Assembly (NCBI GenBank): GCA_903932385.1
Contig: CAIZGA010000352.1
Span: 1 to 10,620 of the forward strand
DNA: 10,620 bases
From: an uncultured Acidobacteriota bacterium
GTDB lineage: Bacteria > Acidobacteriota > Terriglobia > Terriglobales > Acidobacteriaceae
Direction of reading: 5' to 3'
Each line of letters opens with the position of its first letter. Position 1 is the stretch's first letter. The position numbers were made by a program, and so were the translations under genes. Shown in pieces: positions 7,178 to 10,620 of this stretch. The notes beneath the pieces are model-generated. The model did no database searches, had not been told where the DNA came from, and saw nothing but the letters and a program-made list of their open reading frames with translations.

Positions 7178-8548
7178 ATGCCATTTGATATGCCCGCCAA
7201 ATTTCCGCTCGGCCGTCGCAACCTGCTGAAGACCCTTGCCAGCGCCGGAATCGTCGGCATGCTCTCGCCCATCACAGAAAAAGCTGAGGCACAGGTTGCC
7301 TCTGCCACGCGCGGCGTGCCGGTGCCGAAGATTAAAGACATCAGCGTGATTGAGACTGCGCCGCAGGGTTCGCGGCTCACCGTGGTAAAAATCACCACCG
7401 ACCAGCCCGGACTCTACGGCTACGGCTGCGCCACCTTCACACAGCGCGCCGACCTGGTGAAGCCTGCAGTGGAGCGTTACCTAAAACCGCTGCTGATGAA
7501 TAAACCCACCAACCGCATTGAAGACATCTGGTGGACCTGCTACGACAGCTCCTACTGGCGCAATGGCCCGGTGCTGAACAACGCCATCAGCGGCGTGGAC
7601 CAGGCGTTGTGGGACATCAAGGGACGACTGGCGGGTATGTCAGTGTATGACCTGGTCGGCGGCAAGTGCCGCGAAGCCGTGGACACCTACGCCCACGCCG
7701 ACGGGCAGGAGTATGAGCAGGTCATCGCCGCAGCCAAGCAGTACATCGCACAGGGATGGCGACATGTGCGCGTGCAAGTGGGACTGCCCGGCATGGCCGG
7801 CTATGGCGCGCAGCATGGAGCCGCGCAGGAGACCTTCAAGCCGCTGACGAACGCCCCGCTGTTTGAACCGGCCTACCAGTTCCGCCGCGCCATCAAGCTG
7901 CTGGAAATCGCACGCACGGAACTCGGTGAGGAAGTGGAGCTGCTGCATGACATGCACGAACGGCTCACTCCCAACCTTGCCGTTGAGTTCTGCAAGCAGG
8001 CAGAAAAATTCCGCATGTACTTCCTCGAGGATCCGCTATCGCCGGAAGACCTCGGCTACTTCAAACAGATTCGCCAGAACTGTGCCACGCCGATTGCCAT
8101 GGGCGAACTCTTCAACAGCCCGCATGAGTGGTCGCCGCTGATTGACGAGCAGTTGATTGACTACATCCGCTGCCATCTCTCGCAGGTGGGCGGATTTACA
8201 CCGGCGCGCAAGATTTCTCTACTTGCAGAAAACTACGGTGTGCGCACCGCATGGCACGGACCCGGCGACGTATCGCCCATCGGCCACACAGCGCACTGCC
8301 ATCTTGATCTGGTCAGCCACAACTTCGGCATCCAGGAATACACGCCCTTCAACGACCGCACGCAGGAAGTTTTCCAAGGCTGCCCGCAGATGAAGGACGG
8401 CTACCTGTGGGTGAGCGAGAAGCCGGGCTGGGGCATGGAGATTGACGAAAAACTGGCGGCGAAATTTCCCTTCACCAATCCCGCTAATGGATTAAACGGC
8501 GGTTGGGGCGAGTTGCGCACGCTGGACGGCACGGTCATCAAACAGTAG
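7178..8548 (+). CDS. Tat-exported mannonate/gluconate dehydratase-like protein (ManD/RspA family, enolase superfamily)
   Basis: This 456-residue protein belongs to the D-mannonate dehydratase subgroup, which dehydrates D-mannonate, or in some members D-gluconate, to 2-keto-3-deoxy-D-gluconate with Mg2+. The capping domain covers about 50-170 and the barrel about 170-430. Metal ligands are Asp258, Glu284 and Glu310. Catalytic candidates are Arg198, Tyr209, His260, His360 and Glu387. The 26-26-50-27 spacing from Asp258 to Glu387 equals that recalled for the characterised Novosphingobium ManD. The start has GAGG six bases upstream. Unusually, the N-terminus carries a twin-arginine signal, LGRRNLLKTL (11-20), then a hydrophobic stretch and AEA before about residue 40, so the enzyme should be exported folded. 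Residue 362 is Pro (HGPGD), a feature I associate with low-efficiency or gluconate-acting members. Activity is inferred, not certain. Confidence 0.88.
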   Translation: MPFDMPAKFPLGRRNLLKTLASAGIVGMLSPITEKAEAQVASATRGVPVPKIKDISVIETAPQGSRLTVVKITTDQPGLYGYGCATFTQRADLVKPAVERYLKPLLMNKPTNRIEDIWWTCYDSSYWRNGPVLNNAISGVDQALWDIKGRLAGMSVYDLVGGKCREAVDTYAHADGQEYEQVIAAAKQYIAQGWRHVRVQVGLPGMAGYGAQHGAAQETFKPLTNAPLFEPAYQFRRAIKLLEIARTELGEEVELLHDMHERLTPNLAVEFCKQAEKFRMYFLEDPLSPEDLGYFKQIRQNCATPIAMGELFNSPHEWSPLIDEQLIDYIRCHLSQVGGFTPARKISLLAENYGVRTAWHGPGDVSPIGHTAHCHLDLVSHNFGIQEYTPFNDRTQEVFQGCPQMKDGYLWVSEKPGWGMEIDEKLAAKFPFTNPANGLNGGWGELRTLDGTVIKQ

Positions 8549-8562
8549 CTACATCGCCACGC

Positions 8563-10620
8563 TCACGGCAGCGCGTACGCAACAAACACGCTGCCGGTGG
8601 GCTTGTTGCTCGTCTGTCCGCCGCCGGCGGGGATGACGACATACTGCTTGCCATCCACCATGTACGTGCACGGCGTGGCCAGACCGGAATACGGCAGGGT
8701 GTCTTGCCACAGCAGCTTGCCGGTGCGTGTGTCGTAGGCATGGAATTTTTTGTCGAAGACACTGGCGCCGATGAACAACAATCCGCCGGCGGTCACAATC
8801 GGCCCACCGTAATTGTCTGTGCCGGTGTTGCCCATGCCTTTCGCGGCCAGTTCAGGATATTCGCCAAAAGGAATCTTCCACAGATACTTGCCCGTGTTCA
8901 TATCAATCGCGCTCAGCGTTCCCCACGGTGGCGCGGTCGCGGGATATCCCTCGGGATCCAAAAACTGGCGGAAGCCGATGGTCTTGTACGGCATGTCGCT
9001 GCGCAGTTTGTTGTTCGAATCCTGTACAGAGGGCGCGGCCTCGGTTGGCTTTGCATCGGGATGCTTCAAATACTGCACCAGCGAGTAGACCTCATCGTCG
9101 CGCAGACTGCCGAACGACGGCATACGCCCCTTGCCCTGCGTTACGGTTTCACTGATTTGTTTGTCGCTCAGTTTCGCGCCGATGCTGCGCAGGTCCGGCG
9201 CCTCGCTGGAGCCAGCGCGATCTACGCCATGGCACAGGCTGCACTGCGTCTGGTAAACGCTGCCGCCGATGGTCATCGCGGGCAGGTTGGCCGTCAGCCC
9301 GACCACCCACGCGGTGTCATTCGCATTCACAAACAGCACGCCGGATTTTGGATCTACAGCCGGCCCGCCCCATTCTCCACCGCCGGCAAAGCCCGGCATC
9401 ACCAGGGTGAGCTTGTCGACGCTCAGCGGCACAAACTGGCCATTGCTGATGTAGGTGTTGAATTGCTTCACCGCCCACGCGTGCGCCTCCGGCGTTCGCT
9501 CGGTCAGCGAATCCAGCGTCACGCTCTGCTGCGTGAAGGGTGCGGGAATTTTCGGCAGCACCTGTGTTGGTGAGGCGAACTCTCCGGGCACATTGCTGGC
9601 GGGATACTGTTTTTCTTCCAGCGGAAACAGCGGCTTGCCATTCGTGCGGTCCAGCAGAAACACATGGCCGGATTTTGTCGTCTGTGCGATGGCATCCACA
9701 GCTTTGCCGTTGCGGCGAACTGTCAGCAGCACCGGCGCTGCGGGAAAATCATGGTCCCATAAATCATGGCGCACTCCTTGAAAATGCCAGATGCGTTTGC
9801 CGGTTTCGGCATCCAACGCAAGCAGCGTGTCTGCAAATAAATCATCTCCAATACGGTCGCCGCCGTAAAAATCAAAGACCGCCGAACCTGTCGGCACATA
9901 GACGATGCCGCGTCGCGTATCCACCGTCATGCCTGCCCAGTTGTTCGCCGCGCCTGCATCCTTCCACGCATCCTTCGGCCAGGTGTCGTAGCCAAACTCG
10001 CCCGGGTGCGGAATGGTGTGGAAGGTCCAGCGCAGCGCACCGGTGCGAACGTCATACGCGCGAATGTCTCCCGGCGGCGCGGGATGCGTTTCAGGATTTG
10101 CCCCGCCGACAATGATGAGGTCTTTGTAAATCGCGCCGGTCGTGGTGAGCGAAACATTCTGCTCCCGATAATTTTCGCCGAGGCCTTTGCGCAAATCCAC
10201 GCGGCCATTTTCCCCGAACGCGGGAATGCCGTTGCCGGTGGCGGCATCAATGGCATATAGAAAATGTCCGAAGCCAACAAAGATTCGTGACTCTTTGCCA
10301 TCAGTCCAGTAAGAGACGCCGCGTGCTTGAAAGCCGCCGCGTTCGGTTCCGCTGAATTTCCAAATCAGTTTTCCCGTTGCTGCATCAAGTGCGATGACGT
10401 GATTCATCGTGGTGGCCGTGTAGAGTATGCGGCCAATCACGATGGGGTTCGACTTGAGCCCGCCCTGCTCGCCGGTATCGTAACTCCAGGCAATCTTCAG
10501 CCGACTGACGTTGCTGCGATTAATCTGCTGCAGCGAAGAATAATGCTGCTGCGAATCCTGCCCGTTGTATCTGGGCCAATCCTGCTGCGCACTGCAGGGG
10601 ACGGCCAGCGCGGCGATGGC
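8563..10620 (-). CDS. Secreted PQQ-dependent glucose-type dehydrogenase with inserted cytochrome c domain (partial, start outside window)
   Basis: The frame enters at the right edge inside a signal peptide (AIAALAVPCSA, then QQDWPRYNGQD) and continues for 685 residues, so only a few N-terminal residues are missing. It is a periplasmic quinoprotein that would oxidise a sugar or alcohol using PQQ and Ca2+. Blade motifs such as VIALDAATGKLIWKFS are clear. HDLWDHDFPAAPVL (from 9768 down to 9727) is the glucose-dehydrogenase-type catalytic Asp region. A class I cytochrome c module lies before the last blade: CSLCH (9243-9229) binds haem and GRMPSFG (Met codon at 9123-9121) supplies the axial Met. 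The propeller then resumes (AIDMNTGKYLWKIPFG, AYDTRTGKLLWQD) to the end. Relatives of this fused type occur in soil bacteria; the true substrate is unknown. It converges on the dehydratase gene with a 14-bp gap. Confidence 0.9.
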   Translation of the reverse strand, partial: AIAALAVPCSAQQDWPRYNGQDSQQHYSSLQQINRSNVSRLKIAWSYDTGEQGGLKSNPIVIGRILYTATTMNHVIALDAATGKLIWKFSGTERGGFQARGVSYWTDGKESRIFVGFGHFLYAIDAATGNGIPAFGENGRVDLRKGLGENYREQNVSLTTTGAIYKDLIIVGGANPETHPAPPGDIRAYDVRTGALRWTFHTIPHPGEFGYDTWPKDAWKDAGAANNWAGMTVDTRRGIVYVPTGSAVFDFYGGDRIGDDLFADTLLALDAETGKRIWHFQGVRHDLWDHDFPAAPVLLTVRRNGKAVDAIAQTTKSGHVFLLDRTNGKPLFPLEEKQYPASNVPGEFASPTQVLPKIPAPFTQQSVTLDSLTERTPEAHAWAVKQFNTYISNGQFVPLSVDKLTLVMPGFAGGGEWGGPAVDPKSGVLFVNANDTAWVVGLTANLPAMTIGGSVYQTQCSLCHGVDRAGSSEAPDLRSIGAKLSDKQISETVTQGKGRMPSFGSLRDDEVYSLVQYLKHPDAKPTEAAPSVQDSNNKLRSDMPYKTIGFRQFLDPEGYPATAPPWGTLSAIDMNTGKYLWKIPFGEYPELAAKGMGNTGTDNYGGPIVTAGGLLFIGASVFDKKFHAYDTRTGKLLWQDTLPYSGLATPCTYMVDGKQYVVIPAGGGQTSNKPTGSVFVAYALP

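Noticed and set aside
8503..9573. A 356-codon plus-strand reading frame overlapping the dehydratase end and the PQQ dehydrogenase
   Set aside because: It crosses the 3' ends of two well-supported genes and shows no domain; its openness follows from codon bias on the other strand.

Overview
The window looks like chromosomal DNA from a high-GC, soil-type heterotroph. An Acidobacteriota member (Terriglobales/Acidobacteriaceae type) is my best guess. It rests on the mix of secreted PQQ-type propellers, a cytochrome-containing PQQ dehydrogenase, a Tat-exported enolase-superfamily protein and a Bax-inhibitor-like membrane protein. This is inference, as there is no rRNA or other marker gene. I see no mobile element, tRNA, rRNA or CRISPR array.

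Layout. (1) Positions 1-5293, minus strand: four closely spaced genes in one direction, probably one operon. In transcription order they are two paralogous secreted beta-propeller proteins (5293-3722 and 3668-2070), a bicupin resembling phosphomannose isomerase (2026-809), and a sugar-phosphate isomerase/epimerase-type TIM barrel that runs off the left edge (778-1). Gaps are 30-53 bp. A candidate promoter lies at 5368-5397, before the first gene. (2) Positions 5452-6210, plus strand: a TrmJ-family tRNA 2'-O-methyltransferase. (3) Positions 7009-6239, minus strand: a seven-helix Bax inhibitor-1/YccA-like protein, convergent with trmJ. A perfect hairpin lies at the trmJ stop codon. (4) Positions 7178-8548, plus strand: a mannonate/gluconate dehydratase (ManD/RspA) homologue with an intact active site and a twin-arginine signal. 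(5) Positions 10620-8563, minus strand: a secreted PQQ-dependent glucose-type dehydrogenase with a cytochrome c domain inserted in the propeller. It lacks only its extreme N-terminus and converges on the dehydratase with a 14-bp gap.

Working picture (inference). The region is themed on sugars and sugar acids. The PQQ dehydrogenase could oxidise aldoses to aldonates in the periplasm and pass electrons to its own haem. The adjacent exported dehydratase could turn an aldonate into a 2-keto-3-deoxy acid in the same compartment. The four-gene cluster pairs two exported propellers, which appear to have lost the dehydrogenase catalytic aspartate, with two cytoplasmic carbohydrate-isomerase-like proteins. 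That is a plausible but uncharacterised sugar sensing, binding or processing unit. No gene here is an obvious novel defence or mobile system. The most interesting parts are the operon combination and the exported dehydratase.
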